Positions 18,581 through 28,188 of a DNA stretch of 46,543 bases are shown here, in pieces (the stretch's first letter is position 1; the number at the start of each line of letters is the position of its first letter). The position numbers were made by a program, and so were the translations under genes. Under the pieces are notes generated by a model, which did no database searches, was not told the DNA's origin, and saw only the letters and a list, made by a program, of their open reading frames with translations. The DNA is from Colwellia sp. (GTDB taxonomy: Bacteria; Pseudomonadota; Gammaproteobacteria; Enterobacterales; Alteromonadaceae): the NCBI GenBank assembly GCA_013215655.1, contig JABSOX010000043.1, positions 1 to 46,543 on the forward strand, written 5' to 3'.

Positions 18581-19930
18581 TTAATCACTTAATGTTAAAG
18601 AATATTTTTCTATCAAAGAATATAGAGTGGGCCGAGTAATACCAAGTAACTCCGCTGCTTTTGACATATTTTTATCTGCCAATGAATATGCTTTATTAAT
18701 TGCTAAAGATTCCGCATGCTCACGTACCGCACGTAAATTTAATGACAACTCATAGGATGTACCTTCATGATCATAAAGTCCAAGATCCATGGCTGTAATT
18801 TGCGCGCCAGTGCACATAATCACCGAACTTTTCACTTTGTTTTGTAATTCTCGAATGTTACCGGGCCAACGGTGGGCTTTAATTGCACCCAAACCGTCTT
18901 CTGAAAAACTCTTCACATTGCTCTTATATTCTGCAGTATAACGTTGTAAAAAATACTGAGCTAAAATAATAACATCTTCATCTCGATCACGAAGTGGGGG
19001 AATATTTAAGGTGATCTCACTTACACGATAAAAAAGATCTTCTCTAAAGGTTTTATCTTTAACCATTTGTTCTAAGTTTTGATTGGTCGCACATACCACT
19101 CTTACATCAACAGAAATTTCTTGTCTTCCACCTAAACGTTCTATGGTTTTCTCTTGCAAAAACCTAAGTAGCTTAGCCTGTAAACTGTAGGGCATATCGC
19201 CTATTTCATCGAGAAATAATGTACCTCCCTCAGCACACTCAACTTTACCTTTTGTTGCTTTATGTGCCCCGGTAAATGCACCTTTTTCATAACCAAAAAG
19301 TTCACTTTCTAATAAAGCTTCAGGAATTGATGCACAGTTAATGGCAATAAAAGGTTTCTTTTTTCGGTCACTGGCTAAATGAATAGCATTTGCAGCCACT
19401 TCTTTACCGGTACCACTTTCACCTAATAGTAAAGCGGTAATTTGGGTAGGAGCAATGCGTTTTACCATCATCCGTAAACGATCAATGCTTTCACTATTGC
19501 CGATAATACCAATATCACTACCTGCAACCGCTCGCATATGTCGGTTTTCTTCTTCAATTGCTGCAACACTATAAGCACGAGCAACAATTACGTTAATGAC
19601 TTCTGGTTCTATGGGTTTTTGATAAAAATCATAGGCGCCAGCAGAAATAGCCTTTAGAGCATTTGTACGATCATCATTACCGGTGATCACAATAACTTTA
19701 GTATGAGGAGCAATCGTTAATATTTCTTGTAAAGCCGCTAAGCCTTCTGATGCATTAGCTTCATCAGGTGGTAAACCCAAATCAAGAGTCACAACTTTTG
19801 GTTCAAAACGTCGTACGGCAGCAATGGCACTTTCACGATCAGAAGCTAATATCGCCTCATAGTCAGAAAAACTCCATTTAAGTTGTTTCTGTATACCTTT
19901 GTCATCATCAACAATTAACAATTTTTCCAT
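18581..19930 (-). CDS. prsR: PEP-CTERM system response regulator PrsR, sigma-54 activator
   Basis: A 449-residue NtrC-like activator. The receiver has D8-D10 and phospho-Asp50. The AAA+ domain has Walker A GESGTGKE at 170-177, the sigma-54-contacting GAFTGA at 217-222, and a Walker B ending LFLDEIGD. A Fis-type helix-turn-helix is near 410-445 ([16 protein letters not shown]). Sequence and pairing with PrsK identify the regulator of exosortase/PEP-CTERM systems, where it switches on sigma-54-dependent PEP-CTERM genes. It follows prsK by 34 bases. Confidence 0.92.
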   Translation of the reverse strand: MEKLLIVDDDKGIQKQLKWSFSDYEAILASDRESAIAAVRRFEPKVVTLDLGLPPDEANASEGLAALQEILTIAPHTKVIVITGNDDRTNALKAISAGAYDFYQKPIEPEVINVIVARAYSVAAIEEENRHMRAVAGSDIGIIGNSESIDRLRMMVKRIAPTQITALLLGESGTGKEVAANAIHLASDRKKKPFIAINCASIPEALLESELFGYEKGAFTGAHKATKGKVECAEGGTLFLDEIGDMPYSLQAKLLRFLQEKTIERLGGRQEISVDVRVVCATNQNLEQMVKDKTFREDLFYRVSEITLNIPPLRDRDEDVIILAQYFLQRYTAEYKSNVKSFSEDGLGAIKAHRWPGNIRELQNKVKSSVIMCTGAQITAMDLGLYDHEGTSYELSLNLRAVREHAESLAINKAYSLADKNMSKAAELLGITRPTLYSLIEKYSLTLSD

Positions 19931-19964
19931 ATAGGTAAAATCCTTCAGCTATTTTTTATTTTTA

Positions 19965-22004
19965 TCATTCTTCAAAAACGGGATTAATCGGCAAATTGAC
20001 AATAAATGTCGTGCCCTTATGTTCTTCACTGGCTACTTTTATGGTGCCCGCAATACTTTCTATAAATTGTTTTGCTTCATAAACACCGATACCCATACCG
20101 GCATTTCCTTTAGTTGTATCAAAGGGTTTAAATAATCTTTTCTCAATAAATTGTTGCGACATACCACAACCATTATCTTCGATGGTAATTTCGACATTAG
20201 CGACTTTAACTTGCATGGTCACTTTAACCCAACCAGAACTGCTTGTCGCTTCTTGCGCATTTTGAATGAGATGATTCAAAATTGAGTGCAGAGTTTCACC
20301 ATCAAGATTTAAAGTACACTCTTGTTTTGCACTTAACTCGACGGTAGGTGTTCTAACATTACATTGAGCTACCACTTTATGAAGTAATGTAGATAATTCG
20401 ATTTGTTTATTTTTAGATTGAACGACTTGTTTGTTTCTAAGTTGTGTTAAAACTTTTTCAAGACGTTGTGTTGCAGAATCAACAGTTTCAAAAACATCTT
20501 CAATAAATTCGGGGTTATCACGGTGTTTTTCGGCATTAGTTGTTATTAATGCAAGCTGTGCTTGTACATTTTTTAAATCATGAACCAAAAATGCCGACAT
20601 GCGATTAAAAGCATCAAATTGTTTGGATTCAGCTATTTTATCATTCGCTTCATGTAAAGAAACAAAATTACCCAATTGCTTTGAAATAGCAAATAATAAA
20701 TCTCTATCTTCCCAATTTAATTTCTGAATTTTTCTATCAACTGCCAATACAAATAAACCATAAAACGCCTTACCGATAAAAATTGGCACTATCACAGAAA
20801 TATGTTTCTCTTCACATTGATAGAGATTAAGTGACAAGTCAGGATAAATAGTTGGTGTTTGCGAATATTCAGCGAGGTCAATAATCCAACCTTCGCGCTT
20901 ACAAAAGTGACACATATGAATAAGTTGAGGGGTGAATATATCTTCAAACTCTAACCCTTGTGTATATTTCACATCAAACTGAGTACTGGTGACTTGTTTG
21001 ATAATAGCGCCATAATTTGCTTCAACTTTTGACATCATAATTTGTGTTGCCATTTGATAGTGGTTTTCTGCACTACCGGTTTCAATTTTTCCAATTAAAT
21101 TAAGCCATTCATCTCTATATTCATATTTGTTGGCAAAAAAGTTCTTGGCAATAAAAACTTTAAGTTTGCGACGCAAAGTTTCTGTCATCAGCAATACCGC
21201 AAGTACAATGCCACCCAAAATTAAAAAGCCAATACTAACGAGTTTGCCCCACTCACCCCCAAAATAATTAATCACATAACCAGCTAACGCCATGATCAAT
21301 AAATAGATGCCCGCGATCATCAACATCGAACTATAAAAAACGACATTACGTGAAACAAAGATACGCACACTGCCGTTTTTAATACGTCGGGTACTGATCA
21401 GTAATAAGGGTACAACCGCTATAGAAATAATTCCTCGACTAAACCAGAAATCAAAGTCTATACCATCAACCATCGTCGCTTGGGCGTATAACACAAAATC
21501 AAAAAGTGAAATACTGGCAATCGCTATAACTAAAGGCCATATCGCCCAGCGAATTTGTGAACCTGCACTTCGATATAATTGCTCAAGCAGGACTAAACTC
21601 CATAAGTTCAAAATAATGAAAAGTAAAAATAAGTATTCGTATGAATAGTTAAGCAGGTAGGTTAAAGCCCAACAAACAGCCATCAAAACTGACCAAATCC
21701 CTAGGTATTGTTTGATATAACGATTATTTAATAAGGCCTTAAAAGAACGATGTTTTGCATTACATAACAAAACCCATATCGACCAACAGGCAACCTTAAA
21801 ACCGTCAGCGATCATTACCCACTGTAAACTGAAACCCATTTCTATTTGCAATGCGGCAATGCCATTGGCAACGGCGGTAACTAAAGCCGATATCAATACC
21901 CAACGCGCAAGAATAGTATTATTACGAGCAGCAAAAATAAGTAGAGCAAAAACAATGTAAGCTACACTGGCAAGTGCATAGCCAACTAATCCAATGAAAT
22001 CCAT
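19965..22004 (-). CDS. prsK: PEP-CTERM system histidine kinase PrsK
   Basis: A 679-residue membrane sensor kinase. The N-terminal third (about 5-275) is a bundle of eight or more transmembrane helices. A GAF domain follows at about 315-450, with cysteines C365, C368 and C396. The phosphoacceptor is His475 in FLVHDLKNVQAQ, and the ATPase domain shows NAQEATS, EDNGCGM and NAGMGIGVYEAK. This architecture is that of PrsK, the partner of PrsR. It begins only 3 bases after the RND permease stop, so it is in the same transcript as the efflux genes; it usually sits among exosortase or exopolysaccharide genes. The signal it senses is unknown. Confidence 0.92.
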   Translation of the reverse strand: MDFIGLVGYALASVAYIVFALLIFAARNNTILARWVLISALVTAVANGIAALQIEMGFSLQWVMIADGFKVACWSIWVLLCNAKHRSFKALLNNRYIKQYLGIWSVLMAVCWALTYLLNYSYEYLFLLFIILNLWSLVLLEQLYRSAGSQIRWAIWPLVIAIASISLFDFVLYAQATMVDGIDFDFWFSRGIISIAVVPLLLISTRRIKNGSVRIFVSRNVVFYSSMLMIAGIYLLIMALAGYVINYFGGEWGKLVSIGFLILGGIVLAVLLMTETLRRKLKVFIAKNFFANKYEYRDEWLNLIGKIETGSAENHYQMATQIMMSKVEANYGAIIKQVTSTQFDVKYTQGLEFEDIFTPQLIHMCHFCKREGWIIDLAEYSQTPTIYPDLSLNLYQCEEKHISVIVPIFIGKAFYGLFVLAVDRKIQKLNWEDRDLLFAISKQLGNFVSLHEANDKIAESKQFDAFNRMSAFLVHDLKNVQAQLALITTNAEKHRDNPEFIEDVFETVDSATQRLEKVLTQLRNKQVVQSKNKQIELSTLLHKVVAQCNVRTPTVELSAKQECTLNLDGETLHSILNHLIQNAQEATSSSGWVKVTMQVKVANVEITIEDNGCGMSQQFIEKRLFKPFDTTKGNAGMGIGVYEAKQFIESIAGTIKVASEEHKGTTFIVNLPINPVFEE

Positions 22005-22007
22005 AGT

Positions 22008-25000
22008 TTACTCAGCTAATTTAGGTTTGATTTTATCAACACGAGTTAGTAATTCAGTTAATACTGGTACTAATAAGAAGCTTGATATTGCTGAAATACA
22101 CAACCCTGAAATAATCACCACCCCAAGAGGTTGCCATAAACCACCACCAAATAGCGTTAATGGTAATAAACCACCGATAGTTGTCAGAGTGGTCAATAAA
22201 ATAGGTGTAAAACGTGTGGAGCTGGCATCAAGAATAGCTTTTTTCTTATCTTTACATTCGGCGAGATTGCGGTTGGTGGTATCAATCAGAATAATCGCAT
22301 TATTAACAACAATACCAAATAGACTAATTAAGCCGATAAATGCCATCATCGAAAAAGACAAACCCGTAAGGTACAAGCCAATAACAGAGCCCGCCATAGC
22401 AAATGGAATAGAACTAAAAATAATTAAAGGTTGCAAAAAGGACTTAAACTGCAAAACGAGAATGGCAAATATACCTACAGCCGTGATGATCATTATTTGC
22501 GATAAACCTGCAAAACTCTCTTGTCGTGACTCTTCTTCACCACCTAGTTCGTAAGACATACCCGTAGGTAGTTTATAGACATCTAAATACTTCACTATTT
22601 CAGCTGTTAGCTCCTGTACCGAATGGCCTTCACTCACATCAGCAGAAATCTTCGCCATTCGTAATTTTTGGTAGTGGAAAAAGTCCGTTCTACCTTTTTG
22701 CAACTTAGTGGTTACGATTTGATCTAAAGGGATAGATTGCCCTTGGCGATTAATAATATTGATATCAGATAGCCCTTCAAGATCAGATTTTTTCCGACGA
22801 ACAAGTATGGGGTAATCTTCGCCATTACTTGCACTGAAGAAGCCAATATAAGTTCCTGATAATGCTGTCTGCAAAGTATTATCTAACGTATTAATATCAA
22901 TATTACTTAATCCTGCTTTATCATAATCAATTTTTAGAGCAAGTTCAGTATTCGCGACACCAATCGGGTTATCCAAATTGATTACGCCTTTTAGAGATGC
23001 CATTTTCACAGCCAAATCGCCAGCAACTTTTTCTAGGTCAGATAGTGAGTCACTTGATAAACGTATGGTTATCGGTTGATCGGTCGCTGGCCCTTGCGTT
23101 AATTCTCTAACCGTTATTTTAGCTTGATGCCATTTAGAAAATTCTGTTCTCAGTTTAGATACCAATACAGACATTTTATCTTCATCGTACTCTTTTAATA
23201 TGACCAGAACTTGTCCGTAAGTAACGATACCTCGTTTGGGTATTTCGTTGTAATAAACTCTCGGGTTAGCATTACCAACGTTCAAGGCTATTTTATGAAC
23301 AAGTTCATACTTTTCGAGCTCTTTCGTCATATCCTGCATTACAGAGTCGGTGTACGCTAAAGATGAATTTGGCGGTGTTTGCACATCAACTAATAACATC
23401 GTCTTTTCAGCTTTAGGGAATAAACTTACACCAACCTGTCCAAACAAAGAGGACATTCCTACTAGACTGAGTAATGCAATCACAATAACCAAAAATTTAT
23501 GGCTCATCAGCTTCTCTAACCAAACGACATAAATTTTTTCAGAAAAAACATTGGCATAAATTTGCAGGGTTTTGACTTTTCCAGGTTTAGTAGTAAAAAA
23601 CTTACTGGCAAGCAATGGCGTGAGAGTTAAGGCAAGGAGCAACGAAGCTAACAATACTAGAACCACGGTTACTGGCATTGAGCGAATAAAATCACCGGTA
23701 TTACTTGATAACATTAACATCGGTAAAAAAGCTAACATTGTGGTGATGGTACCACTTGAAATAGCCCAACCAACACGACTTGCTCCTGAAGCAGAAGCTT
23801 CCTCTAAACTGTCAAATTTGTTTTTTTCACGATGAATACTTTCCGTAACTACGATAGCGTTATCAACCAATAGTCCAAGCGCAATAATTAATCCAACAAT
23901 AGACATTTGTTGTAAGCCAAAACCGGTAAAATCTAACCAACCAATCGCAATGAGGAATGACAAAGGAATAACAACAATGACAATAATGGATTCTCGTATA
24001 CCTAAAAACAGCAATGACATAAGGCCTACTATTATAAGCCCTTGCCATAGATTTTTGAAAAACCCATCAACTCGATATGCAACATCGTCTGACTGCTGAA
24101 ACAAAACATCTAACTTTATTTCATCAGGTAATGTTTTTTTGAATAATGTGATTTCATCATTTATTTGATTAGTTAAGTCGAATATATTGGTTCCGGCTCG
24201 TTGCTCAACAGTTATAAATACAACCGGCTTATTATTGTAATAAGCCAAGTAACTAGGGTTCTGACTGGAAAAGCCGACAATCGCGACATCTTTTAGACGA
24301 AGCACTGAGGAGTTATTTGAGAAAACAACCGTATTAGCTAGTTCATCAAGATGTTGAAAGTTACCACTAGTTTTTACATTAAAACGTCGGGTATTAGCAT
24401 CAACAAAACCTGGCGTGATATTTACTGCACGACGTTGTAATATCGAATTAATTTCAGTAAGCGAAATACCATAGTGCTTTAATAAAGCTAGGTTAAGATC
24501 GACAGCTACGACTTGTTGTGGATATCCCCAAACATCTGATTTTTTAACCGACGACTTGGCTTCAATACGCTTTTCTAGCTGCTTAGCATGAAACTCCATT
24601 AACCTATAATCAGTAATATCGCTCCATAGTGCTATTTGCATAATAGCCACACTTGTTGGTGTCGCTTTTAAAACCAGTATATCTTGCACTCCAGATGGCA
24701 AATTAGGTTCAACAGTTGCAACGGCTTGTTTTATTTGATTAAAAATAATGTCGGGGTCTGAACCATATAAAAAGGTAACTTGAATACGAGCGCCACCATT
24801 TTTAACTTGGGACTCTATTCTTTTAATGTTTTCAATATCAGAAAACTCTTCCTCAAGTGAGTTTACTACAAGCGTTTCAATATCTGTTGGTGAGGCTCCT
24901 GGATAGATAATTTCCAAGGAAATAATGGGAATATCAAATTGAGGGTCTTCAGAACGAGGCATTTCAAAATATGAGACGATGCCTACCAGCACCATTAAAA

Positions 25001-25055
25001 CAACAATAGTAATGGTAAATTGAGCATTTTTAATCGCTGCACGAGGTAATAACAT
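22008..25055 (-). CDS. RND-family efflux permease
   Basis: A 1015-residue inner-membrane proton-driven exporter of the AcrB/HAE class. It has the usual internal duplication: a helix at about 11-30, a large periplasmic loop beginning MPRSEDPQFDIP, a helix bundle with the proton-relay aspartate region GLIIALGLLVDNAIVV, and a second periplasmic loop and bundle ending near IILIDTTNR. The ATG at 25055 gives the normal start (Met-Leu-Leu-Pro-Arg-Ala-Ala-Ile-Lys-Asn) 5 bases after the fusion-protein stop; a TTG at 25091 would overlap it. No outer-membrane channel gene is adjacent. The substrate cannot be read from sequence. Confidence 0.92.
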   Translation of the reverse strand: MLLPRAAIKNAQFTITIVVLMVLVGIVSYFEMPRSEDPQFDIPIISLEIIYPGASPTDIETLVVNSLEEEFSDIENIKRIESQVKNGGARIQVTFLYGSDPDIIFNQIKQAVATVEPNLPSGVQDILVLKATPTSVAIMQIALWSDITDYRLMEFHAKQLEKRIEAKSSVKKSDVWGYPQQVVAVDLNLALLKHYGISLTEINSILQRRAVNITPGFVDANTRRFNVKTSGNFQHLDELANTVVFSNNSSVLRLKDVAIVGFSSQNPSYLAYYNNKPVVFITVEQRAGTNIFDLTNQINDEITLFKKTLPDEIKLDVLFQQSDDVAYRVDGFFKNLWQGLIIVGLMSLLFLGIRESIIVIVVIPLSFLIAIGWLDFTGFGLQQMSIVGLIIALGLLVDNAIVVTESIHREKNKFDSLEEASASGASRVGWAISSGTITTMLAFLPMLMLSSNTGDFIRSMPVTVVLVLLASLLLALTLTPLLASKFFTTKPGKVKTLQIYANVFSEKIYVVWLEKLMSHKFLVIVIALLSLVGMSSLFGQVGVSLFPKAEKTMLLVDVQTPPNSSLAYTDSVMQDMTKELEKYELVHKIALNVGNANPRVYYNEIPKRGIVTYGQVLVILKEYDEDKMSVLVSKLRTEFSKWHQAKITVRELTQGPATDQPITIRLSSDSLSDLEKVAGDLAVKMASLKGVINLDNPIGVANTELALKIDYDKAGLSNIDINTLDNTLQTALSGTYIGFFSASNGEDYPILVRRKKSDLEGLSDINIINRQGQSIPLDQIVTTKLQKGRTDFFHYQKLRMAKISADVSEGHSVQELTAEIVKYLDVYKLPTGMSYELGGEEESRQESFAGLSQIMIITAVGIFAILVLQFKSFLQPLIIFSSIPFAMAGSVIGLYLTGLSFSMMAFIGLISLFGIVVNNAIILIDTTNRNLAECKDKKKAILDASSTRFTPILLTTLTTIGGLLPLTLFGGGLWQPLGVVIISGLCISAISSFLLVPVLTELLTRVDKIKPKLAE

Positions 25056-25060
25056 CTTAT

Positions 25061-26056
25061 TTATTGCCCCACTAAGGTGAAGTTTTGCCAACCTTTACTG
25101 ATAATTTTGAGTGGTTTTTCATCATTGCTTGCTTGTAAATAAACAAAGTTATTGTCTAATTGAAAAATTTTGAAGCTTTTTTTCTCAAAAGAATTATTAT
25201 CCGCTTGCACAATCACTAAAGCATCACCATTAGCATCAACAGAGACTAAGGCCTCTATGGGTAAACGATAAACGAAATTTTCACTGGTAAAGTCAATAAT
25301 AACACCTGCAAGTTGACCGGCGATCATACCTGCCTTTAAGGTGACATCGGGCAGTAAAACTTCAATGATAAACAAATGGCTGACTCTGTCTGCGATAGCA
25401 GGTATTTTACTAATAACACCACGCACGTTACCAAGGTGACTTAACGAAACCTTTACTTCTTGGTCGAGTGAAACTTGGCTGACTTCTAGTCCGGTTAAAG
25501 CAACTTTAACCACCCAATTATTCTTTAAAGCAGCGATTTGCAATACTTCCCGACCAGGTGATTGCAGTTCTCCTAATTCAGTATGCCTTGCCAAAACCAC
25601 CCCTGCAAACGGAGCATAAATCTGCGCTTTTTCTAAATTATAAAATGCCACTTTGTAAGACGCTCGTGTTGTTTCAACGGCTGTTTCAGCTACATCCAAT
25701 TCACGTTCGGATGTTAAGCCTTTTTCTAATAGTTGTGTCAGCCTCGATACATCACGTTTAGCTTGCAATAACTGAGCATAATTAGCATTTTTATTCTCTT
25801 TTAATTCAATAGTATCTAAGGATGCTAATAGCTGTTTTTTCTCAAAGGAGTCGCCTTCATCAACACTTAATTGTGTCAAAAAACCTGAACTTTTAAAGGA
25901 TAAATTCAATACCCTTTTATAATCAAGTTTACCTGTTCGTTTTATAACATCGGTATAGGGCACAGCTGAGACTTCTTCCATATCATAGGATTGAGCAACA
26001 CTCAAAAATGAGGAGATTAACAATAATATATTTACAAGGATAAAAAGTGATTTCAT
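25061..26056 (-). CDS. RND efflux membrane fusion protein
   Basis: A 331-residue periplasmic adaptor that connects the RND permease to an outer-membrane channel. A signal peptide (about 1-22) is followed by a biotinyl-lipoyl-like half (SGFLTQLSVDEGDSFEKKQLLASLD), a short alpha-hairpin (about 90-140), the second lipoyl half (YAPFAGVVLARHTELGEL), and a beta-barrel domain. It is the first gene of the unit that continues with the permease, prsK and prsR. The ribosome site before the ATG is weak. Confidence 0.88.
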   Translation of the reverse strand: MKSLFILVNILLLISSFLSVAQSYDMEEVSAVPYTDVIKRTGKLDYKRVLNLSFKSSGFLTQLSVDEGDSFEKKQLLASLDTIELKENKNANYAQLLQAKRDVSRLTQLLEKGLTSERELDVAETAVETTRASYKVAFYNLEKAQIYAPFAGVVLARHTELGELQSPGREVLQIAALKNNWVVKVALTGLEVSQVSLDQEVKVSLSHLGNVRGVISKIPAIADRVSHLFIIEVLLPDVTLKAGMIAGQLAGVIIDFTSENFVYRLPIEALVSVDANGDALVIVQADNNSFEKKSFKIFQLDNNFVYLQASNDEKPLKIISKGWQNFTLVGQ

Positions 26057-26254
26057 ATTTTAGATAAAAACTTTATAGAGTATTGACGTAGCTGGTTTTA
26101 TTATAGCTATTACTTTAGGCGTGATGGTAATTAAAGTACACCTTTTTTGATATACGAGGTCAAACAAACGGAAGGTTTTAACCTAAGCTTTTAATATTCA
26201 CGGTTGAAATGCTTATTTTTCATTTGGTGCTGTAAAATTAATATTGAACTTCGC

Positions 26255-26283
26255 TAGACAAAATTATTGATAAACTATAGTAT
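26255..26283 (+). promoter_or_regulatory. Likely promoter of tRNA-Arg
   Basis: TAGACA (26255-26260) is followed after 17 bases by TAGTAT (26278-26283), or after 15 by TATAGT. A GC-rich discriminator (TCGCCGCGC) comes next, as in stringently controlled stable-RNA promoters. The tRNA begins about 25 bases downstream. Confidence 0.5.
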
Positions 26284-26308
26284 TCGCCGCGCTCAAACCT
26301 CAACAATT

Positions 26309-26385
<77 letters not shown>

Positions 26386-26419
26386 TTCCCCTGGGACTCT
26401 GTTGCCTGCCCCGCTATCA

Positions 26420-27493
26420 CTAATCCAAAACTAAATAAATAAGCGTAAAACATAAAGCCACTATGATCGATAGTAACAATATATAGTTTCCTTCAAGTTG
26501 ATTTTTAACTACTGCTGGTTGCGTTGTTTGTGGGAATTTGGCAGTAGACACGTTCTTAATTTCTTGCTTTTCTTGTACTATCGGTAGTTCTTGGGTTGCT
26601 TGCCCTTTAAAGCTGTGATGTGAAGACATAGATTGATTAATCACATGAGTCACTTGCTCATAATAAGAAGCTAACTCTATCTCTTTATTAAAGACGGAGT
26701 CAGCCAAGGTATTGAGCTTATTGCTGTATGTCTCTATTAACTGACTTTCTTGAGCGTTGAAAGGCCTACGTTGTCGACAAGAAACCAATATGATTGAAAC
26801 ATTATCACGTGCTCCATGATCTAACGTTTGATTTAACAGCTGGTCTATACTTTCTTGCGAGCATCCATATTGCCCGATGCAGTCATTTATAATTTTGTCC
26901 GATAACTCATTCGTTAATCCATCACTACATAACAGAAACGTATCATCATCAGAGTAAGACATTATAACGTGATCAAAATACAAGTCTGTATGAGCTCCAA
27001 CAGCTCTAGTAATTACGTTTGACAGCTTGCTTGTAGCAGCTTCTTCAGCAACCATATGACCAGAGCGTACTAATTCGTCAACATAACTATGATCCCAACT
27101 TACTTGGCTCATTTTATTGTTATTTACTTTATAACAACGAGAATCACCCGCCCAAATCGTCGCACAGACTCCTTGGCAAACAGTAAATGCAACTATTGTA
27201 GAGCCAATCAACTGACCATTTAGCTCATTGGTAGAGTAGCTTTGTAATTCAGCATTAAGTGCACGTATACTTTTTTCAATTTGTAAGATGCGCTCCGATA
27301 ATATATTGCTAAATTCAGTATCTTTAAAAAACCTGACAATAGCCTGACTCGCTTTGTCACCGTCTCTATGTCCTCCCATACCATCAGCAACAACCCATAT
27401 TCCCTGAGCATCATCCGAATAAATAGAATCTTGGTTGACTGAACGTTTTTTTCCAACATCAGACACTGAAAAACTAAACCAGGCATTATTCAT
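26420..27493 (-). CDS. pppA: T6SS PP2C-type phosphatase PppA
   Basis: A 357-residue Ser/Thr phosphatase that reverses PpkA-dependent phosphorylation in the T6SS. The PP2C metal motifs are SVNQDSI near 18-24, VVADGMGGH near 34-42, a GDSRCY segment near 118-123, LLCSDGLTNEL near 189-199, and a late ARDNVSIILV. A C-terminal transmembrane helix (about 337-355) anchors it in the membrane, which is unlike the short soluble PppA of Pseudomonas. Its ATG shares one base with the tagF stop (TAATG). Confidence 0.9.
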   Translation of the reverse strand: MNNAWFSFSVSDVGKKRSVNQDSIYSDDAQGIWVVADGMGGHRDGDKASQAIVRFFKDTEFSNILSERILQIEKSIRALNAELQSYSTNELNGQLIGSTIVAFTVCQGVCATIWAGDSRCYKVNNNKMSQVSWDHSYVDELVRSGHMVAEEAATSKLSNVITRAVGAHTDLYFDHVIMSYSDDDTFLLCSDGLTNELSDKIINDCIGQYGCSQESIDQLLNQTLDHGARDNVSIILVSCRQRRPFNAQESQLIETYSNKLNTLADSVFNKEIELASYYEQVTHVINQSMSSHHSFKGQATQELPIVQEKQEIKNVSTAKFPQTTQPAVVKNQLEGNYILLLSIIVALCFTLIYLVLD

Positions 27494-28179
27494 TAACTTC
27501 CTGCTCCTACTAAAAACGAATAGTAATTATCTACAGGGGGCATCCCTGAAAAGTATCGCTTTTGTGAATTGGCGCCCACAGCTCCACTCATTGACCATAT
27601 TGAAATATTGATATTTTGCCTGTCCAACAACGTCTCTAAGACTGATTCATTACATGAACCAAAACCCTCTAAATTGACATCAGTGAGCGACGCTATTTCC
27701 ATTACAGATGAAGAGGCCATTGAATTTACGCTTTTATATAATGGTTCATTTATTTCGCCATATATACCCGCTAATACTTCACCAATATCATCTAAATCAG
27801 GTCTTTGTTTTTCCAACAAACTCAGTACAAATTCTTCACCATTTTCATGAAGAGAGTCTGTTTCTCGTGCGAAAATAAAGGGATTAATAGCTGCATCTGA
27901 CTGGCAAATAACAGTAAATGGATAACATCGTCCGCTCTTATCAACACTAGGCATTATCAGCCCTGTTGTCGTTAAACCATCTAATACATTACTTGCTATC
28001 ACAAAACGCCAAATAGGACTGTTAAAATACCTAGCTCGCCAGTCATCACCTAATTGTGATCGTGATGCCTCTATTGACTTTAACAACCAGTTATCCCACT
28101 GATTTACAAAGTCAGGAGATACATTTCGCTGTATAAAGTCGCCGTAACCGGGTAATTTTCCAAAAAATCCTATTTTCAT
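27493..28179 (-). CDS. tagF: T6SS-associated protein TagF
   Basis: A 228-residue protein of the TagF/ImpM family, recognised by the N-terminal GFFGKLPGYGDFIQR and the SPIWRFVI segment. In Pseudomonas and Agrobacterium, TagF represses T6SS assembly post-translationally through the FHA protein. It lies between tssM and pppA in the same operon, 9 bases after tssM. TagF and PppA are fused in some species; here they are separate, with stop and start overlapping. Confidence 0.9.
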   Translation of the reverse strand: MKIGFFGKLPGYGDFIQRNVSPDFVNQWDNWLLKSIEASRSQLGDDWRARYFNSPIWRFVIASNVLDGLTTTGLIMPSVDKSGRCYPFTVICQSDAAINPFIFARETDSLHENGEEFVLSLLEKQRPDLDDIGEVLAGIYGEINEPLYKSVNSMASSSVMEIASLTDVNLEGFGSCNESVLETLLDRQNINISIWSMSGAVGANSQKRYFSGMPPVDNYYSFLVGAGS

Positions 28180-28188
28180 AGTTTCCCT

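Noticed and set aside
21994-22554. 186-codon plus-strand ORF
   Set aside because: It lies entirely opposite the RND permease and prsK start, with composition expected from an antisense shadow.
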